Below, piece after piece: positions 17,794 to 27,074 of a DNA stretch of 64,000 bases. Origin of the DNA: Clostridiales bacterium (GTDB lineage: Bacteria > Bacillota > Clostridia > Christensenellales > Borkfalkiaceae); the NCBI GenBank assembly GCA_015069295.1, contig SVIW01000001.1:287503-351502 (forward strand), read 5' to 3'. The translations under genes were made by a program, and so were the position numbers. The notes beneath the pieces are model-generated. The model did not search any database. It was not told the origin of the DNA and saw only the letters and a program-made list of their open reading frames with translations. Numbering within the stretch: the first letter of the stretch is position 1; every line of letters starts with the position of its first letter.

Positions 17794-19803
17794 TTATTTT
17801 TGATTGTCCGAAGATGCCGTGGCGGGAAGCAGCGAAATATACTTACGTTCTCCCCCTAAGGGTCTAAACAGCTCCCCGTCTCCCTCGTAAAATCTGCCGT
17901 AAAATTCAACGTACTGCAATCTTGCGTCGTGGATATACGCCCCCAAGAGGTTGATGATAAGATTAAACGCGTTGCCCACCACGAGCAGTACCACCGCCAA
18001 AATCATCAATAGCACGTTGCCGCTGAGGAAAAATCCATAACTGTAATTGGCAATAATCTGCGCGATGACCGCACCCGACAGCATCAAGCCGTACAACCGC
18101 GCATAGCTTAAAATATCCGAAGCGTAATTGATAACGCCGTACGCCGTACCGAAGCCCTTTGTAAACTTTCCAAAAAACTTTTCTTTTCTGCCCGCCGTCA
18201 AAATGGCAATCCCTAAAGACACGCCCGCCGTGATACCGCCGATTTTTCCCAAAGCAGGCAAGCCGACTTCTTCCAAAAAGCCCAAAATGGCAAGCCCCAC
18301 GCCGACGGAAAATACCGTCCAGACGACTCCGTCGAAGACCCCGTCGAGTATATTGCCGCGCAGCCATTCTTGCACCGCTTTACAAATATACCCTACGCAG
18401 AGCTGCACAATACCAATCAGCATCGCGATAATCAACACGCTGGGCACGGCAATCCCTAACAAATGCCACATATCCGTCTGCGGATTCGGCATTATCGTCG
18501 ACGGCAAAATCGCAAAGCCGAACAAAGAATTGAAAAGACAGCCCCAAATAATTGCAAAAATACCGCCGATCGCAAACGCCCCCGCAAGTCTTGACATTCC
18601 CGTAGGACGGGCGCGGTGTTTCCACCAAATATACCCCCCGCCAAACAGCATTACGATTCCATAGCCAAGATCGCCGATAATGAACCCCATAAACAGACTG
18701 TAAAAAAACGCCATAACCGTATTGGGGTCAAATTCTCGATAGTGCGGCACCGAATAGGTATTGGTTATCCCTTCAAAGCTAGAAACCAATCCGTTATTTT
18801 TCAACAAGGTCGGCGGCGTTTCCTCTTCCGTAGGGTCGGAAAATTCGATATATACCGCTTTGGAAACCGATTGAATCTGCGCTTTTACCTCTTCTTCCGC
18901 GGGCGCAGGCACGTACGCCTGCAATAAAAAAGTCGTCTCCGTAGCCCGCATTTTTTCCGCCGTTTTTTCCTTTTCCAGGCAAAAAGCGAGATAATCACAA
19001 TAGATTTTTAAAGGACGAATATACTCTTTCAACGCGTACATGGCGCCCTCGTTTTCCTTCAAAGCCCCGCGAAGCGTTTCGCTTTCCGCTTCATACGCGC
19101 GGTACAGCTCTTCCCCTGTTTTCTCTTTGTATTCTTCCCCTAAAAAGGGCGATTCCACAAAGCCGTAAGAAGACAAAACCCCGTCCACGTATTCCGTTTC
19201 CGCTTTGTGCACAACGGCGCACACCAGAGCGTTTTCGCCGTCCTCGTTCAAGAGGGAAAACGCCGCCGTTTCACAAGCGGATAATTCTGCCGCCCAGCCC
19301 TCTTTTTTCGCCAAGGGCAATATCCCCAAATAGGTTTTGGTATACGAAGTCGCGCAAAACGCCGAAAAGGGCAGAGCGAGCTTTTGATAAATCGCCGCCG
19401 CTTTCAATAATTTTTCGCACTTTGCATACTCCCCTTTAAGGCGGTTTTTCTCGTCCAATAAGGCGTTAATTCGTTCGATAAGTCCGTCCATCTCCGCCTT
19501 TTTGTCCTTTGCGGCAACGAACTGCGAATAGCTCACCTCAAACCCGTCCTTCAAAAGGTCGTTTTTTATCTTTTCCGCCTTTTGCCGAGCTTCCACCGCC
19601 CCGCATAACGCACCGAGCGCCGCTTCCGACGAGGAAAGATATTCCTCTATCCCTTTCTCTTCAAACGGGAGCAAATCGGTATCTTCCGTATCGGCGTGCA
19701 AGGTAATCTCTGCGGCGTTCGTACGGTGGAGAGCGTCCAAAATCCCGTCCTTGTCGTACGACATAGCGATAAGATTTAGTTTTCGCATTTTAACAATCGC
19801 CAC
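17794..19803 (-). CDS. ntpI: V/A-type ATPase subunit I (membrane stator)
   Basis: This is the 669-residue stator subunit. The first 340 residues form a cytoplasmic arm with coiled segments. The rest has seven or eight membrane helices, including SLFMGFIIGDLGYGIVMLFGGGY and the FNLIINLLGAYIHDARLQYVEFYGRFYEGDG motif, typical of the half-channel region. It overlaps the H-type subunit by 14 bases and is followed by the rotor subunit. Confidence 0.95.
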   Translation of the reverse strand: MAIVKMRKLNLIAMSYDKDGILDALHRTNAAEITLHADTEDTDLLPFEEKGIEEYLSSSEAALGALCGAVEARQKAEKIKNDLLKDGFEVSYSQFVAAKDKKAEMDGLIERINALLDEKNRLKGEYAKCEKLLKAAAIYQKLALPFSAFCATSYTKTYLGILPLAKKEGWAAELSACETAAFSLLNEDGENALVCAVVHKAETEYVDGVLSSYGFVESPFLGEEYKEKTGEELYRAYEAESETLRGALKENEGAMYALKEYIRPLKIYCDYLAFCLEKEKTAEKMRATETTFLLQAYVPAPAEEEVKAQIQSVSKAVYIEFSDPTEEETPPTLLKNNGLVSSFEGITNTYSVPHYREFDPNTVMAFFYSLFMGFIIGDLGYGIVMLFGGGYIWWKHRARPTGMSRLAGAFAIGGIFAIIWGCLFNSLFGFAILPSTIMPNPQTDMWHLLGIAVPSVLIIAMLIGIVQLCVGYICKAVQEWLRGNILDGVFDGVVWTVFSVGVGLAILGFLEEVGLPALGKIGGITAGVSLGIAILTAGRKEKFFGKFTKGFGTAYGVINYASDILSYARLYGLMLSGAVIAQIIANYSYGFFLSGNVLLMILAVVLLVVGNAFNLIINLLGAYIHDARLQYVEFYGRFYEGDGELFRPLGGERKYISLLPATASSDNQK

Positions 19804-20110
19804 GAAGTATCCTCCCTACGATATCCATCACGCTGCTTTCTGCGGCTTGCAAGGTTTCGCGGCAATATCCTTCCGCCTCGGTTTTTTTTGCGCGCATTGC
19901 CGACGCGTATTCGGTTTCCGCGTCTTCGATTGCTTGTTTTATCTGTCTGTCGCGATAGGATTTGCAAGCCTCCGTTTCGCTCTTTTCCAAGCCGTCGGCT
20001 TGGGCTTGCGCCGAAGATAAAATTTCCGCAGCGCGAACCGTCGCGCCGCTTTTAATTTCTTTTGCCTCGTCCTCGGCTTTTCGAATCGATTCAATGATTT
20101 TTTCCGCCAT
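19790..20110 (-). CDS. V/A-type ATPase subunit G/H (peripheral stalk)
   Basis: This small stalk protein of 106 residues is almost all charged helix (IRKAEDEAKEIKSG, AQAQADGLEKSE). It pairs with subunit E. The track start at 20182 lies upstream of the promoter, so the ATG at 20110 (MAEKIIESIRKAED), preceded by GAGAGG, is preferred. It is the first gene of the ATPase operon and overlaps ntpI. Called atpH or ntpG/H in different systems, so no symbol is given. Confidence 0.88.
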   Translation of the reverse strand: MAEKIIESIRKAEDEAKEIKSGATVRAAEILSSAQAQADGLEKSETEACKSYRDRQIKQAIEDAETEYASAMRAKKTEAEGYCRETLQAAESSVMDIVGRILRGDC

Positions 20111-20147
20111 AATAAACCTCTCGTCCTTGCGGTGTTCGCTTACTTTT

Positions 20148-20176
20148 ATTATACCCCAAAAACCAATTTTTGTCAA
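20148..20176 (-). promoter_or_regulatory. Sigma-A promoter of V/A-ATPase operon
   Basis: On the minus strand a perfect TTGACA, 17 bases, TATAAT lies about 38 bases before the first ATG. A strong constitutive promoter is expected. Confidence 0.85.
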
Positions 20177-20239
20177 TGGCACACTGACAAATTTTTAAGC
20201 GATTTTTCCTCCTTTTCACAATCCCCGTTACAAGGAAGA

Positions 20240-20280
20240 AAAAAACTCCCGCAAGGACTGCCTTGCGAGAGTTTTCTTTT
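20240..20280. terminator. Terminator after foldase-like lipoprotein gene
   Basis: The stem ACTCCCGCAAGG / CCTTGCGAGAGT is flanked by A7 and TTTTCTTTT. On the minus strand it gives a stem followed by T7. Confidence 0.85.
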
Positions 20281-20292
20281 GTGATTTTTTAA

Positions 20293-22446
20293 TTATTGAT
20301 CCAACTCTAAAAGGTCTTTGTACGCCTTTTCAAAACGGGTAACGCTATCCTCGTTGTCGTATTCTTTCAAGACGTTCGCTTGAACTTCCGAAGCGTAGCT
20401 GCTTGCCGCAGAGGACTTCAACGATTCGTAGAAGTAATAGGAGAAAGTACCCTCCACTTCTCTTTCGTCGTGATTGTAACCGCTGTAAACGTTGCCGCCC
20501 AAATATTTAGCGCTGGTGATGATGATATGCCAGCCGTAATCGGTAGGCGCAACGATAACCGTACCGACGCCGTCCTTCACCGCTTCCTGCGCCGCAAATT
20601 CAAATTCGGGCATATAGTTGGTGGAGTACGGGGAAATCGAGTAACCCATATACGAGTTCAAACAACCGGTATCCGTGCTGTACGCAAACATCAATTCGTT
20701 GACGACGGAAACCATATTGTAAAGGTCGGTGCCTTCCTTATGATAATCGGAGGGATTGATCTGCGTATCTTTCATCGCAACGCCGTTTACTTTTACGTTC
20801 CCTTTATAGTATACGAAATTGCTGTAATCAACGTTTTCTTTTTCGTCGTAATAATCGTCGCCCTTTTCATAGCGGGAATCGTAGTCGCCTTCAAAGGAAA
20901 GTCTACCGTCCGAAATCTTGTCAAGGTATTTATCCAGCTCGCCCAAAACGTCTTCTACGGAAACCTTGTTAGAGGTGCACTTGTATTCGTCGTCCTCTTC
21001 TACCACCGTTCCGTTATAAGGGATAAGCCCTGCGTAATGTTTCAACGATTCGTACTTGTCAGGCGTCTGCATATTATCCTTAAAGAAATAATAGTTATCG
21101 TCGCCATCCTTTTGATAGGAATAATTTGCGTGATCGTGCTTACTGATCCAGCTGCTACGCAAATCCTCGCCTTCGACTTCTGCCAAGAGATCTCTACGCA
21201 CGTTAAACTGTTGCGTTTGGGTAATCCCCATACCCTGCGCCTCCGAATACTGCATATTTTGCACGTCGGAGAAGGGAATCAAGATATTGTAAACGAAACC
21301 GAAATCTTCCAGACCGTACAATACGAAGGAAGTATCCGAAACGCTGCCGAGCGCAGAGTCGAACGCGGACGTATCGCCCTCGTAGCTGCGCTGCTGCTTC
21401 GCAAGCATTTCGTCGTATTTCTTGGTTACGTACGTTTCGTCCAATGAATTGATAACGCTGTCTTGTAAATCTTCAAAATACTTATTGATAAGTGCAGAAC
21501 CGAGCGCCGAACCCAATTCTACGTAGTAGTAATCGAGCAAAGTAACGTCCTTGGTATCCTCTACCGCGCCTTTTGTGGTGCTGATGAGGTTGTACCCTTT
21601 CAGGTTTGCAAGGAAGTTGTTATACGCCTTACGACGGGTTGCCGTCGTCGAACCGTCAATCGCTTCGTATTCCCCGCAAGAATCCACCGTGTTACGGCCG
21701 GTATATACGCCGTAATCGTTGGTATAATAATCGGATTTTTGCGTACCGACGTTGGTAGGAAGGGTACGAGTTTCCTCGTGGTCGTGTTCTTCCTCGTCCG
21801 CCTTTACGTAATTTGCTTCCATCGAGTCGAGCGAGTTGTTGATGGATTTTTTCAGCGAATATACGGTGCGTTCATACTCTTCAAGAGGATTATACTCTTC
21901 CGTAGCGTCGTTTTCATTCTTACCGCCGTCGGTAAGGAAGTATTTCAAGGTCAATACTTCAGGATGCGCCTTCAAAAGCTCTTTTTCTTTTTTGTTGCTT
22001 ACTTTTGCAAGTTCGCTTGCGATATACTCTTGGCACTTCTTACCCGTGATGCTGCCGTCCTCTTCGCCCTGCTTGAAGTAATACGCAACGGCGTACTGCA
22101 CCATAATTTCACTGCTGATAAGGTTATCGAGCAGCATATTGAAAGTATCCTCGTAGGTATAGCCGTAGCTTTCTACGTATTGATAGCCCGTAGACATAAA
22201 ATACGCAATCAGGTCGCGTTTCGTAATATCCGCGGAAAGGTTGCCGATAATCGCGGACAAATCGTCTACAGAATTTTTATAGGTCTTATCCTGTTTCAAT
22301 CTTTCCGTGATGTTGACGGTTGCTACCGTCTGCGCCAAGTCCTTCTCGTTGTCCGTAACGACGAAGTCGCAACCGGTTGCCCCGACGGTAAGCGCCATAC
22401 CAAGCGCCAACGCCGCCATCTTTTTCATTGTGTTCTTCTTGTTCAT
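20293..22446 (-). CDS. Large lipoprotein, PrsA/SurA-like foldase candidate
   Basis: This 717-residue exported lipoprotein has a lipobox ending in GATGC. Early helices (LIAYFMSTGYQYVESYGYTYEDTFNMLLDNLISSEIMVQYA) resemble the chaperone part of SurA/PrsA proteins. Near residue 633 the segment GVGTVIVAPTDYGWHIIITS looks like the end of a PpiC-type rotamase domain. It is more than twice the length of PrsA. I do not see a full parvulin core, so isomerase activity is doubtful. It has its own promoter and terminator and is thus a single-gene unit. It probably helps fold secreted proteins; this is inference. Confidence 0.65.
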   Translation of the reverse strand: MNKKNTMKKMAALALGMALTVGATGCDFVVTDNEKDLAQTVATVNITERLKQDKTYKNSVDDLSAIIGNLSADITKRDLIAYFMSTGYQYVESYGYTYEDTFNMLLDNLISSEIMVQYAVAYYFKQGEEDGSITGKKCQEYIASELAKVSNKKEKELLKAHPEVLTLKYFLTDGGKNENDATEEYNPLEEYERTVYSLKKSINNSLDSMEANYVKADEEEHDHEETRTLPTNVGTQKSDYYTNDYGVYTGRNTVDSCGEYEAIDGSTTATRRKAYNNFLANLKGYNLISTTKGAVEDTKDVTLLDYYYVELGSALGSALINKYFEDLQDSVINSLDETYVTKKYDEMLAKQQRSYEGDTSAFDSALGSVSDTSFVLYGLEDFGFVYNILIPFSDVQNMQYSEAQGMGITQTQQFNVRRDLLAEVEGEDLRSSWISKHDHANYSYQKDGDDNYYFFKDNMQTPDKYESLKHYAGLIPYNGTVVEEDDEYKCTSNKVSVEDVLGELDKYLDKISDGRLSFEGDYDSRYEKGDDYYDEKENVDYSNFVYYKGNVKVNGVAMKDTQINPSDYHKEGTDLYNMVSVVNELMFAYSTDTGCLNSYMGYSISPYSTNYMPEFEFAAQEAVKDGVGTVIVAPTDYGWHIIITSAKYLGGNVYSGYNHDEREVEGTFSYYFYESLKSSAASSYASEVQANVLKEYDNEDSVTRFEKAYKDLLELDQ

Positions 22447-22524
22447 AAATCGCTCCGATTTTTTATCCTGCTTTTCTTCGGGAAAAGGGCAAAATTATCC
22501 CTTATCCATATATGGTCAACATAC

Positions 22525-22553
22525 ATTATAACCCATTTTTTTTAAAAATGCAA
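22525..22553 (-). promoter_or_regulatory. Promoter of foldase-like lipoprotein
   Basis: The minus strand carries TTGCAT, 17 bases, TATAAT, about 79 bases upstream of the ATG. It begins just 11 bases beyond the mfd stop. Confidence 0.75.
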
Positions 22554-22563
22554 TCGTTTATAC

Positions 22564-25500
22564 TTATAAACTTGCGAAAGTTAGCGCAAATTTCAAAAAT
22601 TTTGTCATTTCCGCCATCAAAACGACGTCTTCTTTGTACCCAAAAAACTCTACGACAGGCGCCTCGCTCATATTTAGGCGTACGTTCTTGGCGTACTTAT
22701 CAAGCGCCGCCGAAATCCGTTTGTCGCCCAAAGCGGTAAGGTCTGGAAATTCCAACGCCCCTACCCCTTTTATCAAGGAGATTTTCTTCACGCTAAATTT
22801 CGCCGCGTAGCTTTTCAAAACCGCAATAACCAGTAGATTTTCCACGGCGCGCGGCAATTCGCCGTAGGTATCCGTCAAAGAAGCGTATACCCGTTTATAG
22901 TCGGCAACGGAAGAAATCTCGGCAATTTGCTTATACGAGTCGAGCCGTCCTGCGGACGATTCGATATAGCTTTCGGGGATATAGGCGTTGACGCGGATAT
23001 CGAGCTCCGCCACCGTTTGCGTTTCCCCCGTCAATTCTTCTTTTAAAAGCTTCGAATAGAGCTCGTAACCGACTTTGTCCATATGCCCGTGCTGTTCTGC
23101 GCCGAGGACGTTGCCTGCGCCCCGTATTTCCAAATCGCGCATAGCCAGTTTATACCCCGAACCAAGCTCGGTAAATTCCATAATCGCTTTCAATCTCGCC
23201 GTCGCGTTTTCCGTCATAATTTTTTCCGCCTTGTAGGTAAAGTAGGCGTGGGCAAGTCTTGCGCCCCGCCCTACTCTGCCGCGCAGCTGATAGAGCTGGG
23301 ATATCCCCAATCTATCGCTGTCAATCACGATAAGCGTGTTGGCGTTGGGCAAATCGATTCCGTTTTCGATGATCGTCGTGGTAATCAGCACGTTGGCTTT
23401 TCCGCCGTAGAAACGCATAACGGCGTTTTCCAAGGTCGTTTTGTCCATTCTGCCGTGCGCCACGCAAATTTCCGCTTCGGGCAAAATTTGCCCTATCCGC
23501 GCCGCAAAAGTGAAGATGCTTTCGACCTTGTTATACAGGATAAACACCTGCCCGTCGCGGGAAAGCTCGCGAATACAGGCGTCGCGGATCAGAGTTTCCG
23601 TTTCCTCGACGACGTAGGTCTGCACGGGAAGCCGCTCGGACGGCGGAGTTTGTATCGTCGAAATATCCCGTATCCCCGACAGGGACATATGCAGGGTACG
23701 GGGAATGGGGGTTGCCGTCATTGTCAAACAGTCGATATCCTGCCGCAAGTGTTTTATTTTTTCCTTGTGCTCTACCCCGAAACGCTGTTCTTCGTCCAAA
23801 ACGAGCAAACCGAGGTTTTTAAATTTGACGTCCGAAGACAAAAGGCGGTGCGTACCGACGACGAGGTCGATTTTTCCGTTTTCCAAGCCCTCTAAAATCT
23901 TGGCTTGTTCCTTGGGAGTATTGAAACGGTTTAAGCACGCAACGCTGACCCCGAAATCGGAAAAACGCTGCATAGCCGTATTAAAATGTTGCGAACAAAG
24001 CACGGTGCTCGGGCACATCAAAGCGGCTTGTTTGCCCGCCAATACGCAGAGGTAAACGGCGCGGAACGCCACTTCGGTTTTCCCAAACCCAACGTCCCCG
24101 CAAAGTAATCTGTCCATTACCTTTTCCGAACACATATCCCCCTTAATTTCTTGCACCGAGCTAAATTGATCGGGAGTAAGCTCGTGCGGGAAAGCGTCCT
24201 CAAATTCCTGCATAAAGACGGTGTTTTCCGGGAAAGCGTACCCGCGGTTTTCCGCCCGTTCGGCGTACAGCTTCTTTAAATCGAACGCTAATTTTTTAAG
24301 CGAGGCTTTGACCCGATTTTTCACCCGCTCGAAATCCGCGCCGCCGATTTTGCTTAAAGCAGGATTTTCATCGCCGACGTATTTGGATAAAACGTCCATA
24401 CTTTCCGCGGGCACGTACAGCATATCCCCGTCTTTATAGGCAATGGCGACGTATTCTTTAATGCCGTCCGTCGTTTCGATTTTTCGCATTCCGACGGCTT
24501 TCCCGATCCCGTGCGTTTCGTGCACGACGAAATCGCCCACTTCGGGCGCAGAGAACATATCTCCGCGTTTGCGGCGGAGCCGTTTGGTCGGTTGTACCTT
24601 GGTATACAAATCGCCCGTGCCGATAATCGCCAGTTTGCATTCGTGCAAAACCATACCCTTATCGAGCTTTTCGTCGAGAATACAAACTCCTTTAAACGCG
24701 GACATGGTATCGGGTAATTTGACGGTGGAGAGGTATTCCTCCCCGAAATATTCGCCCAATTTTACCGCGCGGGAATTGTCGCCGCAATACAGCAACACCC
24801 GATACCCCCCTCTCGTCCAGTTTGCAATATCCGTCAAAAGAGTGGACACGCCGTTTAAATATTTTGCCGTCGGCGTAACGGAAAAATTATAGGTGCGCAA
24901 GGGTTGGAAAAAGAACGGATTACCCGTAAACGTCTGCATCGCAACCCGACGGACTGTTTGTAATTTTTCTAAAAAGAATTCTTTTTTTACGTACTGCGCA
25001 AGGGAAAACCCGAAAACCTCGCCGCCCTCTTTCAAGCGGTAAAACCGTTCTTCGTGTTCTTTGTATAATGCGTTAAACTTATCCCAAAGGGTTTTGCTTT
25101 CGTCAAAAATAAGCAGGGTATTTTCGGGTAGCAGCGAAAAAAAGTCGGTCGAATTTTTCAATAACGGCAGCAAAAAGGAAGAGGTCGTTTCCTCGTCTGC
25201 GCGCAGCTCATCCGCAATCTCTCTCGCCCGTGCGTAGGCGGTGGGATTTTTAAATTCTTTCACGCTTTTCTCTATCGCCGCCAATACGTTCGCTCTGTCC
25301 GTTTCGCAAGAAACCACGTCCGTTGCGGAAAGGATTTCTACGCTTTTTACGCTTTGTAATCTCGTGCCCGTGAAAAGATCGTAGGGCTTGATTTTTTCCA
25401 CCGTGTCCCCGAAAAAGTCGATACGAACGGGATTTTCCGCCCCGACGGGGTAAATATCGAGGATATCTCCGCGCAAAGTAAATACCCCTTGCGTTTCCAC

Positions 25501-25971
25501 TTCAAACGACCGCACGTAGCCCATTCTTACGAGGGTGGACGGCAGAGCTACGAAGTCAAAATCTTCCCCCTCCGTCAAGGTCAAACAGGGCAATTTTTTA
25601 GGGAAAAGCTGCAAAAGCGCGTCCAATTCCGCCGTAACGATATCCGCGCCGCGGGTTAAATCGTAAATCCCTTTTAAACGCTTGAAAAGCGAATCTTTTG
25701 ACAGCGCTTTGCGATAGGACAGCACCTCGTCCTTTGCCGCCAAAACGCTTACCTTTTTACCCGAAAGAGCAGCAATATTCTCCGCTGCTTTTTGCGCAGA
25801 AAAGGCGTCTGCCGTGATATATACCACGGGAAGCGGCGTCATACCCGCCAATAAATATTTTAAAGAGTCGGAAACGCCGAAAACCGCCGTGGGCGTGCCA
25901 CGGCGGATATCTTCCGCATACGCGGGGTATTCCCCGCCGATTTCTTCAAACGAGAAAAAATTGCGTTTCAT
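22564..25971 (-). CDS. mfd: Transcription-repair coupling factor Mfd
   Basis: This 1135-residue ATP-driven translocase removes stalled RNA polymerase and recruits UvrA. Order of domains: a UvrB-like N-terminal module (residues 1-330), the RNA-polymerase-interacting CarD-type domain near 470-540 (GDFVVHETHGIGKAVG), helicase domain 1 with the P-loop CGDVGFGKTEVAFRA near 622 and the DEEQRFGVEHKEKIKHLR box, helicase domain 2 (ITTTIIENGIDLPNANTL, YQLRGRVGR), and the C-terminal TRCF domain that binds UvrA. Length is normal. Start ATG after AGGAAG. It lies upstream of the foldase-like lipoprotein on the same strand. Confidence 0.97.
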   Translation of the reverse strand: MKRNFFSFEEIGGEYPAYAEDIRRGTPTAVFGVSDSLKYLLAGMTPLPVVYITADAFSAQKAAENIAALSGKKVSVLAAKDEVLSYRKALSKDSLFKRLKGIYDLTRGADIVTAELDALLQLFPKKLPCLTLTEGEDFDFVALPSTLVRMGYVRSFEVETQGVFTLRGDILDIYPVGAENPVRIDFFGDTVEKIKPYDLFTGTRLQSVKSVEILSATDVVSCETDRANVLAAIEKSVKEFKNPTAYARAREIADELRADEETTSSFLLPLLKNSTDFFSLLPENTLLIFDESKTLWDKFNALYKEHEERFYRLKEGGEVFGFSLAQYVKKEFFLEKLQTVRRVAMQTFTGNPFFFQPLRTYNFSVTPTAKYLNGVSTLLTDIANWTRGGYRVLLYCGDNSRAVKLGEYFGEEYLSTVKLPDTMSAFKGVCILDEKLDKGMVLHECKLAIIGTGDLYTKVQPTKRLRRKRGDMFSAPEVGDFVVHETHGIGKAVGMRKIETTDGIKEYVAIAYKDGDMLYVPAESMDVLSKYVGDENPALSKIGGADFERVKNRVKASLKKLAFDLKKLYAERAENRGYAFPENTVFMQEFEDAFPHELTPDQFSSVQEIKGDMCSEKVMDRLLCGDVGFGKTEVAFRAVYLCVLAGKQAALMCPSTVLCSQHFNTAMQRFSDFGVSVACLNRFNTPKEQAKILEGLENGKIDLVVGTHRLLSSDVKFKNLGLLVLDEEQRFGVEHKEKIKHLRQDIDCLTMTATPIPRTLHMSLSGIRDISTIQTPPSERLPVQTYVVEETETLIRDACIRELSRDGQVFILYNKVESIFTFAARIGQILPEAEICVAHGRMDKTTLENAVMRFYGGKANVLITTTIIENGIDLPNANTLIVIDSDRLGISQLYQLRGRVGRGARLAHAYFTYKAEKIMTENATARLKAIMEFTELGSGYKLAMRDLEIRGAGNVLGAEQHGHMDKVGYELYSKLLKEELTGETQTVAELDIRVNAYIPESYIESSAGRLDSYKQIAEISSVADYKRVYASLTDTYGELPRAVENLLVIAVLKSYAAKFSVKKISLIKGVGALEFPDLTALGDKRISAALDKYAKNVRLNMSEAPVVEFFGYKEDVVLMAEMTKFLKFALTFASL

Positions 25972-26457
25972 ATTCTTCCTTTATATGTTTGGATTTTAAA
26001 CGGAGATACCCTCCATTCGCTTTGCTCAGTCGGTATGACGCAAGCTGAGCTTGCAGGCAGTCTTATCTATCTTTCCAGCGACCTACGGTGTTACAACGAA
26101 GTAATTGACGAACGAATGGTTACACGAAACTGTGGAGAAGGGTTGCAGGCAACGTGCCGTTGCATCCAGTCTTGTCTATCGTTCCGTCGTCCTGCGATGT
26201 TACCGAGTAGTTACACGAAACGGGTTAGATACGAGCAGCAACGTTCCGTTGCATCCAGTCTTATCTATCCTTCCGTGGTTCTGCGATGTTACCGAGTAGT
26301 TACACGAAACGGGTTAGATACAAGCAAGACAAGAAGAAGTGAGTACCCCGACAGGCGCGTACGTCTGTACGTAACTGAGGGGCACGGAACTTCGACGTAG
26401 TATTGCGACGTATATAAACCGTTTCTTCGAAGAAATGCGATGTATATAAGCCGTTTC
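25972..26457. other. Repeat-rich intergenic region between pth and mfd
   Basis: This 486-bp stretch has no credible gene. It contains a degenerate and two near-identical copies of an ~89-bp unit, a small palindrome (GCAAGCTGAGCTTGC near 26040) and a duplicated 23-base motif next to the pth stop. The plus-strand ORFs of 121 and 64 residues arise from the repeats and have no ribosome binding site. Confidence 0.7.
26048..26334. repeat. Tandem repeat, ~89-bp unit, two close copies and one degenerate
   Basis: The unit beginning CCGTTGCATCCAGTCTT starts at 26157 and again at 26246. The copies agree at roughly nine in ten positions up to GGGTTAGATAC. A more diverged and longer copy (about 26048-26156) shares GCAGTCTTATCTAT and GGTTACACGAAAC. 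Short dyads such as GCAACGTTCCGTTGC fall at the unit joints. The units are contiguous, not spacer-separated, so this is not a CRISPR array. Confidence 0.8.
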
Positions 26458-26460
26458 TTA
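26405..26460. repeat. Duplicated 23-base motif around a palindrome
   Basis: GCGACGTATATAAACCGTTTCTT and GCGATGTATATAAGCCGTTTCTT (two differences) flank a spacer; TTTCTTCGAAGAAA between them is a perfect palindrome. The second copy overlaps the pth stop codon. Confidence 0.7.
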
Positions 26461-27018
26461 ATTGTATTTACACATTACCTTCTCTATATCCAATCCCCGC
26501 GCAAACTCCGCCGCCGCCTCGCCCGCCTTTTTACAAGCGCTGCCGAAAAGATCGTAATCCTCTTTCCTTACTTCGGCAAGAACGTAATTGATAATGGGGA
26601 TACCCACTCCTTCGTCGCGAATTCCGATACGGATACGGGCAAAATCTTTCAAGCCCGTTTCCCCAATGATACTGCGCATTCCGTTGTGCGTACCCGCACT
26701 GCCGCCCGCACGAATACGAACCTTGCCCTTGGGCAAATCGTAATCGTCATAGATAACGAGCAAATGCTTTTCATCGATTTTGTATTTTGCCATTAACTGC
26801 TTTACCGCTCGACCGGAATTGTTCATATACGTCAAAGGACGGGCGAGAATAATCTTTTCCCCGCCAGCGTACCCCTCGGCAATCGACGCTTCGCATTCTT
26901 TTTTCTTGAACTTTGCGTCCAACGCCTCTGCGGCGTCCCCGACGGCGATATAGCCCATATTATGAAAGGTCTTTTCGTATTTTTTATCCGGGTTTCCTAA
27001 GCCCACAATCAGATACAT
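26458..27018 (-). CDS. pth: Peptidyl-tRNA hydrolase
   Basis: Frees tRNA from prematurely released peptidyl-tRNA. MYLIVGLGNPDKKYEKTFHNMGY carries the conserved Asn and His. KIILARPLTYMNNSGRAV and YDDYDLPKGKVRIRAGGSAGTHNGMRSI complete the signature. The ATG at 27018 follows GAGGATAGG and gives 186 residues. The track's longer start at 27063 runs through the prs terminator. The gene starts only 12 bases after that terminator and has no visible promoter, so it may depend on readthrough from prs. Confidence 0.95.
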   Translation of the reverse strand: MYLIVGLGNPDKKYEKTFHNMGYIAVGDAAEALDAKFKKKECEASIAEGYAGGEKIILARPLTYMNNSGRAVKQLMAKYKIDEKHLLVIYDDYDLPKGKVRIRAGGSAGTHNGMRSIIGETGLKDFARIRIGIRDEGVGIPIINYVLAEVRKEDYDLFGSACKKAGEAAAEFARGLDIEKVMCKYN

Positions 27019-27030
27019 ACCTATCCTCAC

Positions 27031-27061
27031 AAAAAACGCCGCCGCTTTTTCCCGCGGCGGC
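27031..27061 (-). terminator. Terminator between prs and pth
   Basis: The minus strand reads GCCGCCGC, an 8-base loop, GCGGCGGC, then GTTTTTTG. It is a very GC-rich stem, placed so that pth expression would need readthrough. Confidence 0.85.
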
Positions 27062-27074
27062 ATTCCGTTTCTTT

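Noticed and set aside
20380-21447. Plus-strand ORF of 355 aa
   Set aside because: Antisense shadow of the foldase-like lipoprotein; no start signals and no recognisable protein features.
26157-26334. Possible CRISPR array
   Set aside because: The copies are contiguous 89-bp units, only two or three in number, without unique spacers or cas genes.
26035-26400. Plus-strand ORF of 121 aa with internal repeats
   Set aside because: The repeats come from the DNA-level tandem repeat; the frame has no ribosome binding site and changes between copies.
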